Shown piece by piece: positions 33,635 to 46,899 of a DNA stretch of 64,000 bases. How positions within the stretch are numbered: the stretch's first letter is position 1; every line of letters begins with the position of its first letter. Both the position numbers and the translations under genes were made by a program. Location: contig JBBHKE010001937.1 of assembly GCA_037447655.1 (NCBI GenBank), positions 150,817 through 214,816 of the forward strand. Reading direction: 5' to 3'. The notes under the pieces are model-generated. The model did no database searches. It was not told the origin of the DNA and saw only the letters and a program-made list of their open reading frames with translations. This DNA comes from Zygnema cylindricum (Eukaryota; Streptophyta; Zygnematophyceae; Zygnematales; Zygnemataceae).

Positions 33635-36600
33635 ATGATGGAGCTTCGTCGGCGTCGCAAACTGGCTGCGACGAATACGACAGAATTGTTGACAATGGGT
33701 GCAACTGAACGCATCCTGCTGACTGTAGCTCAGCTTTATGATTCTGAGCAAGCATCTCTTTCTCCAGGTACAATGACAGAACAATGCGTCCGTATTAACC
33801 TCATCGTCGTACAGCGATGAGACCTCCTGTCTGTTGTTCGTGTGGGTTTTACATGCCGAGCTTTCATATAATTTTTTGTTTGCCTAGGCCCTGTTTGAGT
33901 ATCACAGGAACCTGACATGTTGGAGAAGCTCCACGCGGAGATGTAGTGGCAGGTGTTCCAGTGAGATGCATGTATGGGTTTTAGGCTGTTTTGGAAATTA
34001 TTGCGGTTTCTCATGTGATATGCTGAAGTCAAGTGCAAATCGTGTTCTTGAATTATCTATGAAAGAGTTTGTACCGAGGAATGAGTTGCAACGGGTAAGT
34101 TTTTATTTTATTTTATTGTGTTTTCTTCTTGTGCTTGGTGATGCGTGCAAGTGGCTTCCATTTCCATACCAACAAGCCTTGTAAAAGCAAGATTCTGAAC
34201 AATTTTCCAAAGTTGAGCATTTCAATCTTTTTGCAAAATTTAGTTTGTGGGGAGTGTGGTACATGGAAGCTAGACTAAGAAAAAGGGCTGTTCTACATTT
34301 GTGAAGATTTCACGATGGCCTGGAAAAGAAATTTAGATAGGAATTAAGATGTGAAACATCAGTTGCGAATTTTGAAATTGATTTCGACGCTTATTTCCTG
34401 CTTGAGAAGAAAATCTTATTTTAACATGAAATAATATGGTCTTGCCTGAGTCTTTTCCTGTCTGCTTTGGATCTTCCAGGTCCTACACACTCTCTTGGTT
34501 TAAAGCAGATCGCTGGTGACCCTCTTGTTAGAGTTCAGCTCCACAAGCCAAGAAGGAAGGTGTCAGTAATGATTGTTGGGAATCACTCTGCAGGAAAGTC
34601 TTCATTTATTAACTGGTATGGTACTTGTTTCTGCTTCGTTTCTTAGATCACATGGTTTTCACTTGGTTGTGTACTTGAGGATTTTTGATTGTAGCCCAAA
34701 TAATAGGACTGGTGTGTGATAGTACTTTTGACTTTTCCTCTTCCCCCCTCCCCCTCCTTTTATTTCAAGAGTCCTTTCGTGTATATGTGTATGTCTGTTT
34801 GTATTTTTTATTTTTTCAACTTCTACCGGATTCTTTCATATGTTGCACTCTTTGAGACCAAATTGTCACCCCACTCCTGTCTTCTGGTGCCCGATTCGTG
34901 TATACCTTTGTTGATATTCTCTATGACTCGTCGATTCTCTGCTGGAATGGAAGGAGTTATGCTGGCATCTTCCTACATAAAAGTGTTGACCTCTAGCCAA
35001 CCAGTTGAAGCCCATATTTGGCTGAAATGTCATGGAATAGTTCATCATCTCAGGAAGTTGTAAACTTCTCTATTATCGCCAAATTGACCTTCCAAAGCTC
35101 ACAAGTTAGTCTGCCCAATATCCGTCAAAATTATTAAGCGGTTAGAAGTATCTCTTTCACCTCTTTGTTTGCACTTTGAAAACTCTGGAAGTATCATTAT
35201 CGATTGAGTGTTCTTTTGAAAGAGCTTTGTATTTTTTCTTCTCTTGCATTTCACGAGTTTAAACCACTTGATAAACAGTATCATTGTTCACGTATGTGCC
35301 AATTGTTTTGTTGGTACCTAGGTATGTTGGAGAGACTATTCAGAAGACTGGTGTGGCCATTGAAACCAAAGGCTTCACATTCATTACATCAGGCAAACGA
35401 CGGGAGACATTAAAGGGGGATGCAACACTTATGTTTTACGACCATTTGGAAGGCCTCGACAAATTCGAGGTAAATCCCCCTTGCATCGGATGAGTAGGCT
35501 TGTGGTGTTTGCAAACACTATTTAGAGTGGCTTAGGGCGGGTACAAATTGCTCCCATGAAAGTTTTTAGCAGTCAGGTTGAAAGGTTGAAAGCTGCTGGT
35601 ATGCGCTTTATCTTTGAGAATATAACAATATCGCTGAGGATTAGCTTTCTTAATCCAATCAGGAACTTGTCATCAAAAGCCATACTAATGACAGAGAGGG
35701 TTGTAGATTTGTTTTGTTCAGAGGTTCACATAGCAACCACAGACTTTGTATATGTTGTTCCTGTATTTCATTTTGAAGAATTCTAATTTTGTGTCCTATG
35801 CAACATGAATTTCAGAAACAAGTCCTTGTACTTTGGTCTAAAATTTGGTTACCAGAAATTCAAAATTCAGACATTGAGCTCTCTTTCTGTACTGTTGATG
35901 TTGATGGCTCTACATTTTTCCGGCCGTTCCTCGGGATGTTTTTTTCGTTGTGGGTTTGTGGTGATTATGTTGTTGTGTGAATGTTACAGGGACTTATATC
36001 GAATATATTCACTGAAGTCTCATCGTCGAAAGAACGGAATTTTCCTTGTGTGGACTTCATTGACACTCCTGGACTTGTTGACGGGGATATCCACTATGCC
36101 TATGATGTAGATGGGGTGATCTTATGGTTAGCCGATCATGTCGACCTTATACTCGGTGAGTACAATTAAGAATCGCAAGGTATAGACCTGACAGGTCTGA
36201 TTTGGAAGTAAAGGATACATCCTTAATAACGTTAATGTCTGATCAAATTCATCCTGTAAGAGTTTTAGAAATATGACTGTTGTTATAGAAGGCCGGCCCA
36301 ATCGACTCAGCATTTTTCCCTTCTCTAACTTCATGAATTCTTCTCTGCAATGTGTGTTCATTTTTTCATGATGGGACTTTGCCTATAGCAGTATTTGATC
36401 TTGCTGAAAGACTAAAAACTGTTGCGATTTTGAACCATGTTTTGTGAGGATGCTCTTTTTCTTGGTTTTCTTGAGATTAATTGCATGTTTGTTCTGCAGT
36501 TATAAAACCTTCTGACAGGTGAATGGATGCTTTTTATTTATTGGTTATCCAGCCCGCTGGCCCACATGATGGCGAATATCTTTCTTGCATGCTCTTGGAC

Positions 36601-39449
36601 TGTCAAAATGTCACTTTGTACTTTGTATCGTTTGGATGTGGGATTTTGGCGATACAGTTTTTTTTGACCCCATAGGCCAGGCCCTGACTGCCCGTACAAT
36701 GGACGTAGTGCAACGCCTGAGCGTTAAGCACAATGAAAAGCTCATGTTCTACATGTCGAAGGCTGACCAGGTGTGATAAAAATCCCCTTTTTTATGTAGA
36801 TAATGAGGGTACATCAACGGTATTGTGTTTTATTTTATTCAACCTCGTCAATTTGTAACAACAAAAAGCTGGCTGTAACAACAGAAAGTCTAAGGCGGGA
36901 AGAGTAAATAGATCAAGAAAAAGTTGGGATTATAATTGCATTTTGTTTGATACTTTTGATCATGCCATTCTCGGTGGACATGTTTTTATAATCCTTATTT
37001 TTTTAACGCACCTGAGTGGTATTCACTAAAACAAAAACCAGAGGTCCTAGCTCAATAATAGAGTGAAAGTTGTGGCGGATGTCTGAAGTTGTGCAGCGTA
37101 TTGAAGCCATTTTTGCCGGAGCATTACCTGAGAAAGCCGTTCAGTATTAAAGAGTCAAATGTGTGTCTCCATGTTTCTGCATTCTGGCCATCCGGCAGAA
37201 AGAAACCACTTTTATGGTCAGCTAGACATTATATTTTTTGTAGTTTAACCCATTCCCAATTCGCATGCTGAAATTTTGTATCCTAAGTTGCTTTTAATTT
37301 GAGCTTCACTTCAAGCATGCGATTCTCATCTTCTTGTAGCAACAATAGAATGGCCTCTCGGTGTGATCATTAATTTAAGTCAGTATGATTAATGTGTCTC
37401 GTCTGACTTTTCCGTTACATGACCTGTCTTTCAACATCCTCAATTGCATTTTGGGTTTGGAGGCATGTATGGTTGTGCACATTCATGAAATTTGTTATCT
37501 TGTCAAAGATCATATTTGTTATCTTGTCAAAGAATACCTTTTAGATATATGGGAAGAAAAATGCCACTGCTTTGGTATTTCTTAGATTTTGATTGTGTTT
37601 TGGAAAAAAGTTGAGAAGGGGAGTGTACATAGGAAGAGGAAAGGGTGCTGGAAAGGACAAATAGAGTTAAGAGGCCATTCCTTTGTGTTTTTTGATCTGT
37701 TTGATCGTTCACTCAGTGTTCTTGTAAGAATTAAATTGTTGGGCACTTCATCTTAATTTCTAGTTAAGATTTGATTGTTTGAGTCTTTCTGCGTTCAAGT
37801 ATTGATTGTGAACAAGTGTTAAATACACTACCATCATTTGTTTTCCAGGAAAGAGTATTTATATTAACATTTTGCTGACCAATGTGCTGTACTTAATGAC
37901 ATTCTTGTTATTACATGCACCTGATTTATTCTATCAAATTTTCGTCCCTATATTCTACGATTTTCTCAAGTTGGAACCTGAGTTGGTCTCTTTGTTTGGA
38001 GGACCCCATAGAAGTCATCATCTTCTGTTTCGTGAATGTTTTGTGATTGAAAGCGTTCAGGTCTGTTAAAGTTCATCGTCTTATGACTGAAATCTCATGA
38101 CTGCTTGTTAGAGAGACCTGAACCTGACAGGCTGTCATGATCAAAATGATGGTACGATGAACTCGGTGGGAAAAAATATAGCAGTCTTATTTTTACCTCA
38201 CAGGATGGCGACATGAGTAAGAATTCAGGGTGACTTTGTACAGGCATGAAATTCATGTAGTTTACTGAAAACTGTGCTACACTTTTTTTTTTCTTTTCTT
38301 TTTCTTTTCTTTTTCGAGAAACAAGTTGATGGAGCAAGGGTTCAAGAGTACACTTTCACTGTTCGTTTTTTCTTTTTTTCTGAGCCTCCATGAATTGTTC
38401 GTTCCAGAAGAGCCAGTAGCTGCCAATGCACCGGAAAGAACTTGGTTGGCAGTTACTGACGGCAGAAGAAAGCACCACATGGAGATTGTAGGTGACTGCC
38501 ACAGCGGAAAAACAATGAAACGTTGGCACATAGCAGAGGCCATGTGACATCGACAGGGTGGATGCAAATTCCACCGAAATTCCTACCAAAGCATGCTGTT
38601 CTGCCGTCCTTTACCTTGCCCTCCTTTGAATTTCATGGATTCCCACGTTTTTGAACCTGTTCAAATGACTGTACATTGGTTATGCACTCTTTACCTGGCG
38701 ATCATGTCCAAAATTGAAATCATTTGAAGATATCCTAATGATGATCAAACCTACGTGTCACCACCCAAAATAGGGCACGTATGCGAAAGCTCAGTTACTG
38801 GGATGACATAATAGGAACATTCTCGAAACAATTGCCAGTAATTCACGGAATATGTTAACTGGCAAGTTTTAATGACATGTCACCTTTAGTAAGCCTGGTG
38901 GCTGTGGCGTTCAGCCTTGTTTGTGGTATTGCAGGTGATGGCTGAGCATTAGGGCGAAAGAAGAAAAAGAATGAAGGTGAAGTCATGGGCGTCCAGTTTC
39001 CAAATTGTAAGGGGCGAGGAAGCAGGTGGAGCGGGAGGATGATCGTCAGCGAGTTCTCATTCAAATCACGCAGAATGTAACTTCGCGAATAAAGGTGTGT
39101 TCTCTTTAGAATTGTCCATAATGTTACCTGTGGTCTAATTACTTACACGAATGACTTCGCGAACAAAGAAAAGGGGCTCATGTTGTTTAGACGCTGAGTA
39201 TGCTTTAACCCATGAGAAACTTTTCCGGGCTTAGTACCGGATTCAATTTATTGGACTTGTTTTTTTTTTTTTTTTTTTTTCTTCAGAGCACTCATGCTTT
39301 CAAACTGCCTACTTTTTATCTTCCACTTCCCGGTGATGATTTGCGTCCGAGAGCTGCCATACCAAATGCCATCGATGATGTTTGCGAGGAGATCGATAAG
39401 GTGTGTCATAAATTTCTCTTAGTGCACTCACCTCATCAAATCAGGTTGG

Positions 39450-39495
<46 letters not shown>

Positions 39496-42400
39496 CAGAC
39501 TAACCTTGTCTATGATGGACAGCTGTCTTGTATGATAATTGTTTCTCTAAAAGTTCTTATTCTTGGTCTTATGTCTCTTTACAAGGATCACCTTTGGGCT
39601 ATGTTGAACTATTCCTTATGCTTTTTTACCTTGACATGTCCGAAGCAAAGAAGTCCATTACAACTGATCAGGGGCCTAAATGGGTGGAAAACTACAGGCC
39701 GTCAAACTGACTGTGCAAAAGAATCTAACCGCACTGAAAAGGGACTGTGGAACTATCAGCATCGCAATTGAGAAGTAAGCATCTCTGGCCTTTTTCTTAA
39801 TTTCCAGGTGTTTTAGTTTTTTTTTTTCTCAAAAAAAACTCCTTTCTCAGGCTGGTTTGTGTCAAATTTTTCATTCACATTCACCCCATTCTCATGCTGA
39901 TGTTCTCTTATCCAAAATGTTGACGTCTATAGGAATACTATATCTTCAGTGACGCATTATTTTCAAACTTTGTTGCCATCTAAATTTTTCACAGGGAGCG
40001 GAGTGGGTCCTGAATCTTTTTTTTTTTTTTTAATTCCGTCTAGAGGTGGAGAAGTGTTGTTTTCTTGGATCCATGTCTGGAAGAGGAAAATTTAGAATGG
40101 AAAACTGTCTGAATACAAAGCAATGCAAAGAAGGAAAATGCAAAAGAAAGTTGTAAAATTAAAAAGGAAATCAAATGAAAAGAACAAAAACCCAAACTAG
40201 AAAGCAACAGTTAGTTAGTAAACTGAATCTCAACCAAACCTATCCAAAGGATTGGATAGGTGCACGGAGTGAGTGGTCATGTTGCAATTGTTAAGCTAGT
40301 CAAATTGGGCACAAGATCCTCAACTTTGAAAGGGGAGAGAGGGAAATCTCCAGAAAGCAGAGGGAAGACAACGAGACACGGAGGCGAAATCGAATGCGAA
40401 GTCGATACGGTGAATCATTTTTCATTCAATTATATTATTGATGTTGTGATTATTGTGTTTGTATAAAGAGTAGTAATTGCACATGGATGCTACGGGAGTA
40501 TGGCAAAAGGGTCAACATGGAATAACCTTTTTCCAGTTATCTCATGTCTCAACCAAGCCTATTGTCCATAACGAGCTGACCATTTTTGCTGATTTAGCAT
40601 GAAACTTTCCAATGCTATTGATATACATTGTTGCACTGTAATGTATAAAGATGTGGGATTGTATTGAGTCAGTTGGGTCTAGGAAAAACATTCAAGCAAG
40701 CAGCATTTGTGTCTGAGTGAGACCGATTTTCCTAGTTTTTGATTGATTTGAATGTTTTGAAACGTAATGGCAGGTTTCTTGTTGATGCTGGTGTCATGGG
40801 CCATGATTGGTTCAATGCTTCTCGTTGGGTTACATGCCGGACTATCATTCAACTATTCGGCTACCTTCCTCTATACGATGTTGTGAGGTCTCTCAAAGTC
40901 CATTTCCTTTTTGATTATTACAAGAGCCAAAGAATCAGCTCTGTGCAGACAGTGGTAAACTGCCGTGTTATTGTGTTTTTTATTGTGTCTAAAAAATGAA
41001 CTGACAATTCTACAGAGATGCTAGCCAGAGTCTAAAATAAAGCTGCTGTTATTGATTAACTGGAGTAAATTAACAAAAAATAATTACGCTGTAAGCATTT
41101 CTCCATTCCTATTCACCTTATGTCATTGCCAGTTGTTTATGATTCACGTATTACAAATTCTTTGAGTTTGGATTTTGATGTGGACTAAGTAAAGTAACTT
41201 TTGCAGTTCATGCGCGTGTTAGTAAAAAAAGGGCGATCCTACCTTTGGTCAATATTATTTTTACTTTGCCTAATCAGTGAAGGTGATGATTGTGGCACAA
41301 AAGTACGATTTATGAAGCTAAAAAACTAAGGTTCTGACACATTCCTAGTGCAAATGTCAAGGCTGAAATACTAGTGATTGAATTCTAGGAAAACGCCTCT
41401 TTTGAATGAGAACAAGAGAAGAATAGTAATTTGGGAAGAGTAATCTATGTAATTCAGATGGCAAAAGGGGTTATAAGAGATAGATACCGCAGTCGTGGTG
41501 TTATTTTGTTCGTTTCAGGTCTACTTTTGCTTGCTTGTAAGCAGTTGCTTCTGACCTGTCATGAGAAATATTTGTCGAAAGCTACTCCGCGAATCGTAAT
41601 TAGAGTAATGAAAACATTAGAGTACAAAAACTAAAAAAAATAATTAGAGTAATGAACGCTAATTTATGTGATAGAGCTGTTTCAACTATGAAGTTTACTC
41701 TTATTTATTTAAGTACTCTAATTTGGCACGCTAATATCCTTTACTGTAAATAAGGTATTCGTACAGAATTTGGCAAAACGTACAGTTTATCGTCATTATG
41801 ACGTTTGCACTATGCGGTTTGTTAAAACGCAGTTACATGATAACAGACTATTAAATCATTATTTGTACTTTTTTACTTGATAAAGTACAATTTTGCACGG
41901 TATGAGGTCGTCCGTACTCCACACTATTTAAAACGAACCTATATTAGAATTAAAAACGCTAATTAAACTTTACCTTAAATAGAATAATGAAAAAATTAGA
42001 ATCATTTTACTCTATTTCATGTGATAGAGTCGAAATTTCGAGCGACCGAATTAGAGTAATTTACTCTAATTACGATTCGCGGTGTAGTAGTCAAATGCAC
42101 GATAACTGGAACGAATGACCTATTACACTGCCCAGTTCATGTTCCACCTCACTTATTTTTTTGCAAATATGAAAGTTCTGATAGATGGGACTTTTTGCTG
42201 TATTTTAGGGAGAGAATTCTGGACCCGCATGAAATGCAAACTCTGGCTCGATTTATGCCTCTCCGGGGAGGGAGTTTGGACATGGTTACCTATGGAACTG
42301 TCACAGGAGTCTTATTTGTTCTGTACATCATATTTGCCATAGCAACAAAGGTATGGGAGACTTTTTCTGTGCATCATCTTTCATTCCTCTTTTTAATGGG

Positions 42401-43186
42401 TGATCATCATTTGGTGAATGTTTCTAATTTTCTCGTTTTCTTCCTATTAAATATAGGACTGCTGTTTTGTATTTGTCAGGCCAAGGCCAGTTGTAGCTGA
42501 TATAACTTCTGCCTGGTTGTTATTTAGTCATTTTTTGATTTATTATTCAAAGTTAACTTGTTTAGTTGTTTGCTTAACCTGGTTGTTGAAGATATCTATT
42601 TTCTTTTTATGGAGAATTTTTCTGTAGGTTGTCTGGAAATCTTCCCCTGTCCTCTCAAGGAAGGATCTCACACAGCTGAAGTATTACAAAACCCACATAG
42701 AGAACGTGCTCAACTTGAGAGAAGGTATTTTGTTGGCCTTTTAAACTTAATTTCAGCGTCTTGATTTTAGCTGCTAAGTCATTTTTTTTTAATCAACTTT
42801 ATAAGAAGCAGGTCATGATTTAATTCAATAAAGATTTAGAGATGTGTTACAGAAGGCGATGTGAAATAGATTGGGAAAATTGTGCGAGTTCTTAAACGGA
42901 GATAGTGATACTATTTGACTTTCGGGAAAACAGTCAATACTTAAAACCTCGGAACACCAGACTATTTCTTGCTTTGGTTTTTTTCTTTTTGGTGGGAGGC
43001 CGATGGACAAATAAAATGTTCACATGTTTTTTTGTTTTTTTGTTACTAGAGGCTTTTCTTAGCCAGCGTATGCATTCTTCTGAAGTGCCATGGTTTGCTG
43101 CTAAACCTTCTTTGTGTGACCCTGTGTCACGCTGTCATACAGGTCTCTATAAGGAGTATTTCAAGCAACTCCATAATGGCGATTGA
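33635..43186 (+). CDS. Dynamin-superfamily (EHD/sarcalumenin-like) GTPase with C-terminal membrane segment
   Basis: Twelve exons: 33635-33767, 34480-34615, 35322-35469, 35990-36155, 36658-36770, 39026-39094, 39287-39400, 39698-39774, 40774-40954, 42213-42350, 42628-42724, 43143-43186 (TGA). All are GT-AG and phases agree; the product is about 471 aa. Exon 2 carries the P-loop GNHSAGKSS, exon 3 KTGVAIETKGFTF, exon 4 DTPGLVDGD (G3) and exon 5 FFDPIGQA and SKAD (G4). Later exons form the helical part. Exon 10 has a membrane helix, GVLFVLYIIFAIA, close to the C-terminus. The family remodels or tethers membranes using GTP. The start is uncertain: an in-frame hydrophobic stretch (YLSALIALLLLSL) lies just upstream of ATG 33635 behind a stop and could belong to an unseen exon. 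The exon 10 acceptor was chosen to keep frame; another AG lies four bases before it. Confidence 0.87.
39452..39492. repeat. (CT)n microsatellite in GTPase intron 7
   Basis: About twenty CT units, 52 bases after the exon 7 donor. Confidence 0.85.
41583..42086. mobile_element. 504-bp family 2 MITE in GTPase intron 9
   Basis: The left end TACTCCGCGAATCGTAATTA and right end (inverted) TACACCGCGAATCGTAATTA agree except at one base and continue through GAGTAA. The interior has TAGAATAA and CTATTTAAA motifs shared with 22420-22962. It ends about 125 bases before exon 10. Confidence 0.8.
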
Positions 43187-44410
43187 TTTTATCCATGAAC
43201 TTTTTCCTAGCTCGTGGTGTACTTTTTGGAGGAGTCGGATGTTGGTCGGCATTTGCCACGGAGAAAACAAGCTCGTGAATTTGTTTAGTACCAAGAGAAA
43301 CGTTGGGATCCTTAATATTTAGGGTCTAGTTTTTCCAATAGTTTGTTTACTATTGTATTTAAAGGTCACGTTGTTAGAATTTGGATCAAACGAGATACCA
43401 ATTTCCTCGACGACATAATTATTCGATAAAAAAACATTGGTAGTTACGGATGCGATGTTAGCATTAAAGAGTGCATCACTTTCTTGCCATATCTATAGGA
43501 GGTTGTAGTATTTGAATATACAGTGCATTTTTTTGGTATAAAATGTTAAACTGTTGTATATTTGATTTTGTGCAAATATGTTTTGAGAAATCGTCTTCAC
43601 GTTGCAAACATACAATCATAATTTAATGTCAAATGTCAAAAGATTTCGTCTTTGAACCAATCCATTCAAAAACACATGATTGTCTTTAAAAAAAATAACT
43701 TTAAGACCATGATGCTTCACTCTGAAACAAAAAAAAAAACTCTTTAATCCTTAGCTGATGAGAGAGGGAGAGGGAGGGGGAGAGGGAGGACGAAGGCGAT
43801 GGGGAGGGCGAGGGCGAGGGCGAGAGTGAGGGCGAGGGCGAGGGCGAGGGCGAGGGCGAGGGCGAGGGCGAGAGCGAGGAAAAGGGCAATGGAGAGGGTG
43901 AGAGAGAGGGAGGGAGAGAGGGAGGGAGGGAGAGAGGGAGAGAGAGAGGGAGAGAGGGAGGGAGAGAGGGAGGGAGAGAGGGACTATTATCCCGTTTGTA
44001 GAGGTAAAATTGGCTTGAGTTCAATATATGACTTTTATCTGAGGAACTTAATCTCTTTGCATTCTGAATGCTTCAACTGTTTTATGCTCTAATTTATGTG
44101 ACCCTTTCATCGATGCTTTCATTTGCTATTGGAGCAGGTCTCAAGTGCTTTCCCATACTGACAATGTGGGCGAAAAACAAGAATAAGACTTTCTCCTTCA
44201 CAACAACCTCGCCATCTTTCCCTCCTTTTAAAAATTGGTATCATCCACCGGATACCCGTAAAAATAATAGAAAAAAAAATCAGGCTAGTGCTTGTCGCTT
44301 CCCGGCTTGAAGGTGGGTAATAGAAGCACAATGAAAGAATTGAGATAAGAGAGAAAAAGCAAATGTAATGCAAATGTCTGGCCAAGTGCCAAGCATATAA
44401 TCCAGATTGA
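43187..44410. other. 3' flank of the GTPase gene
   Basis: No further exon or gene is supported. It holds a purine-rich minisatellite at 43761-43982: GAGGGC units first, then GAGAGGGAGG units. Open frames over it are repeat artefacts. Confidence 0.6.
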
Positions 44411-44842
44411 ATTAAGAAAGCACGATGGTAAACCATCTGAGTTCAGGGGTACAAAAGGGTTGGCATGGCCAAAACTGAAAAACTACAAGCAGAGCAATAT
44501 AAAACAAAGAAAGAAACGTGAACACAGGAAAATGGCGCGTAAAACAAAAGCACTCAAACCCAAAAAGAAAAACATAACAACTCACCTAAACCAAAACAAC
44601 AACCCCAACCCCAACACAATTAAATATCTACGAAAACCAACCTCGTACGTCCCACCAGCCCGGGGTAGCATGTTGAGGGAGTTCCGGAATACATCGGCGA
44701 TCCATAACCACTATAACCAATCAAAGGAGAATAAAAGTCGGCACTCACTATAAAGCCACAGATAAACGATGACGATAATAGAAATAAGGACCGAGGGAGG
44801 AGGGCTCTTAGATCCTCGTCGCTAGAAAGAGCGCCGGGCACA
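44411..44842 (-). mobile_element. LINE copy B, 3' end piece
   Basis: From 44411 the sequence follows the 3' end of LINE copy A (compare 18146 onward: AAAGCACGATGGTAAACCAT, later TTAAATATCTACGAAAA). It covers the 3' UTR and the end of the endonuclease frame. It stops at 44842 where a Copia LTR begins, and the LINE resumes at 57360. Confidence 0.85.
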
Positions 44843-46002
44843 TGTTGAAAAAGGGAATTTTATAACCTATCTCTTTAGTCAGTCTATGGTCATTCTACAG
44901 TTCTCATACTTGTCGTAGTCACTAAGAACTAGCAAGCAGCCATGGCTGCCTCAGGCAAATGAGAAGACAGGCAGAAGACACAGCTCTTGCAAAAGATAGG
45001 TTGTAGAGCCAGGATTGATCTTGTGACCTCCCAGAAATCAGGCGTACGGAATAGCTATCCGTCTAATCCAATAGGTCTTGATGAATCGATGTACATATTG
45101 TATTTGATAAATACTTAAAGAATGACGCGGCGACACATTTCATTTAGCGGCTTACGGAACAAAATGAACATGGAAGCATACAGTACCGCACAAAATACTA
45201 TACCGCACGAAATAAAGGAAACGACATTTAAGTTCAACGGACGAAATCAAATGTTGTTCGTGATCCAAGGCTCGCAAAGGAGCCAAAATTTCGGAGTGAC
45301 GTAGAATTTCAAACAGTCAACACGGAATGACGGTCGTAGATTTGACGGTCAACACGGAACGATGGCCGTAGAAATTCAGCGGTCAACAAGTAACGACAAC
45401 CGTAGAATTTCAACGGTCAACAAAGATTATTCGGCACACCATCAAGATCCAACGACCAGCATTGATCGTCAAATTACGAACGGACAGCACGCGTGAGTGT
45501 CGGTATGCCGGAAAGACTTTTTGGTAGCACTTCGCCAAAGTGGAAGAAAACTGACACGTGGCACCATCCAATAAGATGCTAGAGAATAAAGGGACGGAAC
45601 GGCGACGACTTATTCGCCACGTGGAAGACTCAGAGTGGTGGCGCATAATTCCGTACATAAAGTACTGTGGCTACCGTACTTTGTATATACATTATGTATT
45701 GTATGATAATTGATTGGTCTAGAGGGGCTATGGGTAGGTTCTTAGAACTTAGACTTTTTTGAAAGCCCTCACTCTTAGAGGCCATCTATATAAATTCGTT
45801 GTCTTTGAACAGCCATAACTTAATGCTCAGGTGAGCAATTTCAGTGATTCTTTTTTATGCGGACTCCGCGAAGTCCATGCTACACAAGGGTGTAGTCAGT
45901 CAGAGTTTTTGCGTGCCAGAGTGGTACTTATTCGTTGCCAAAATCAAAAGTGCAAATACTAAGCTAGACATTTTATGTACCAATGGAGGTCACAGAATTA
46001 CA
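44843..46002 (+). repeat. 5' LTR of Copia element B
   Basis: Starts TGTTGAAAAAGGG and ends GAATTACA. It shares its length with 56227-57359. The gag ATG lies inside it at 45983, so the last 20 bases of the LTR are coding. A possible TATA stretch is TTTGTATATACATTATG near 45680. A reverse-strand tRNA-like stretch lies near 45000-45090. Confidence 0.88.
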
Positions 46003-46790
46003 GGTTATGGGCCCACCCTCTAGGGTGCCCATTTTCAATGGAACATGGTTCATATACTGGGAAACCATGATGAGGGGTGCATTGTTTGAAAAACGGCTAT
46101 GGGGCATTGTGATGGTCGCGTGCGTCGCCCAACTGTAAAATTGGGAGTTCCACCACGGTTTGGAGGATCTTGATTCACAAGAGGATCTATTGAGGCAGAG
46201 GTGGTAGAGGATGCTGGAGAAAGCATCTTGTTGGCAGAGGTGGTAGAGGATGTTGGAGAAAGCATCTTGTCACACACACGGAAGGGGAAGGGGAAGGGGA
46301 AGAAAAAACTCACACCGATCGCTACTGGATCAGTTCTGGTAACATATGTCCAGAAATCCGGGGCAAATGATACTGAAATGTGGGATTTCAACAACAACGT
46401 AGCCACTTATTTTATTGTCGGGTGTCTCACTCAAGTAGTGGCTACACCTCATCCTCATGTGGACAGGGCGAATGAGTTTTGGGGCACAATTGAGATTCAG
46501 AGAGGAGGAAAGAGTGTTCAAGCATTGGCTGTTGGAACTAACTAGGGGGAAAAGGATTCCAAGAAACCTTATGGAAACTTTGGTGGAGGAGGAAGAGAAA
46601 ACCAATCGGACGGATATAGATCGAGGCATCCGAAAGGGCTCTGTCACTTTTGTAAGAAGTCGGGACATTACATGGCGGTGTGTACTAAATTGACAAAGCT
46701 GAAATTGAAAGAGGAGCGAATCGGAAAACACATTATATGGCGGAGTGTACTAAATTGACAAAGCTGAAATTGAAAGAGGAGCGGATCGGA
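45983..46790 (+). pseudogene. gag of Copia element B
   Basis: The frame from ATG 45983 begins MEVTELQVMGPPSRVPIFNG and loses phase about 50 codons in. Further fragments contain the CCHC zinc knuckle CHFCKKSGHYMAVC (from about 46644). A 65-bp tandem duplication (46666-46730 repeated from 46731) copies the second half of the knuckle and shifts the frame. Gag would form the particle and bind the RNA. Confidence 0.8.
46003..46017 (+). promoter_or_regulatory. Primer-binding site, half tRNA-iMet type
   Basis: GGTTATGGGCCCACC starts directly after the LTR's terminal CA. It is complementary to the anticodon stem-loop of plant-type initiator tRNA-Met (GGTGGGCCCATAACC). Drosophila copia is known to prime with an internal fragment of the same tRNA. 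The site lies in the gag frame and encodes Val-Met-Gly-Pro. Confidence 0.75.
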
Positions 46791-46899
46791 AAACCAACCG
46801 TAGGAAAAAATAAGGCATTTGTGGCAACACAAGTCATGGGAGAGGATTGTGATGAGGACGACAGAGAACTCCTCCTCAACAAGGAGCAAAAGGTGAAAG

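Noticed and set aside
33966-34184. Possible extra GTPase exon ending in a strong donor (CAACGG/GTAAGT near 34096)
   Set aside because: Its phase does not fit between exon 1 (ends phase 1 at 33767) and exon 2, and the peptide is not family-like. It could be an alternative first exon, but I cannot support it.
45122-45658. Small frames within the element B LTR
   Set aside because: Not conserved in the 3' LTR and without domain character; the only LTR-encoded peptide supported is the gag start.
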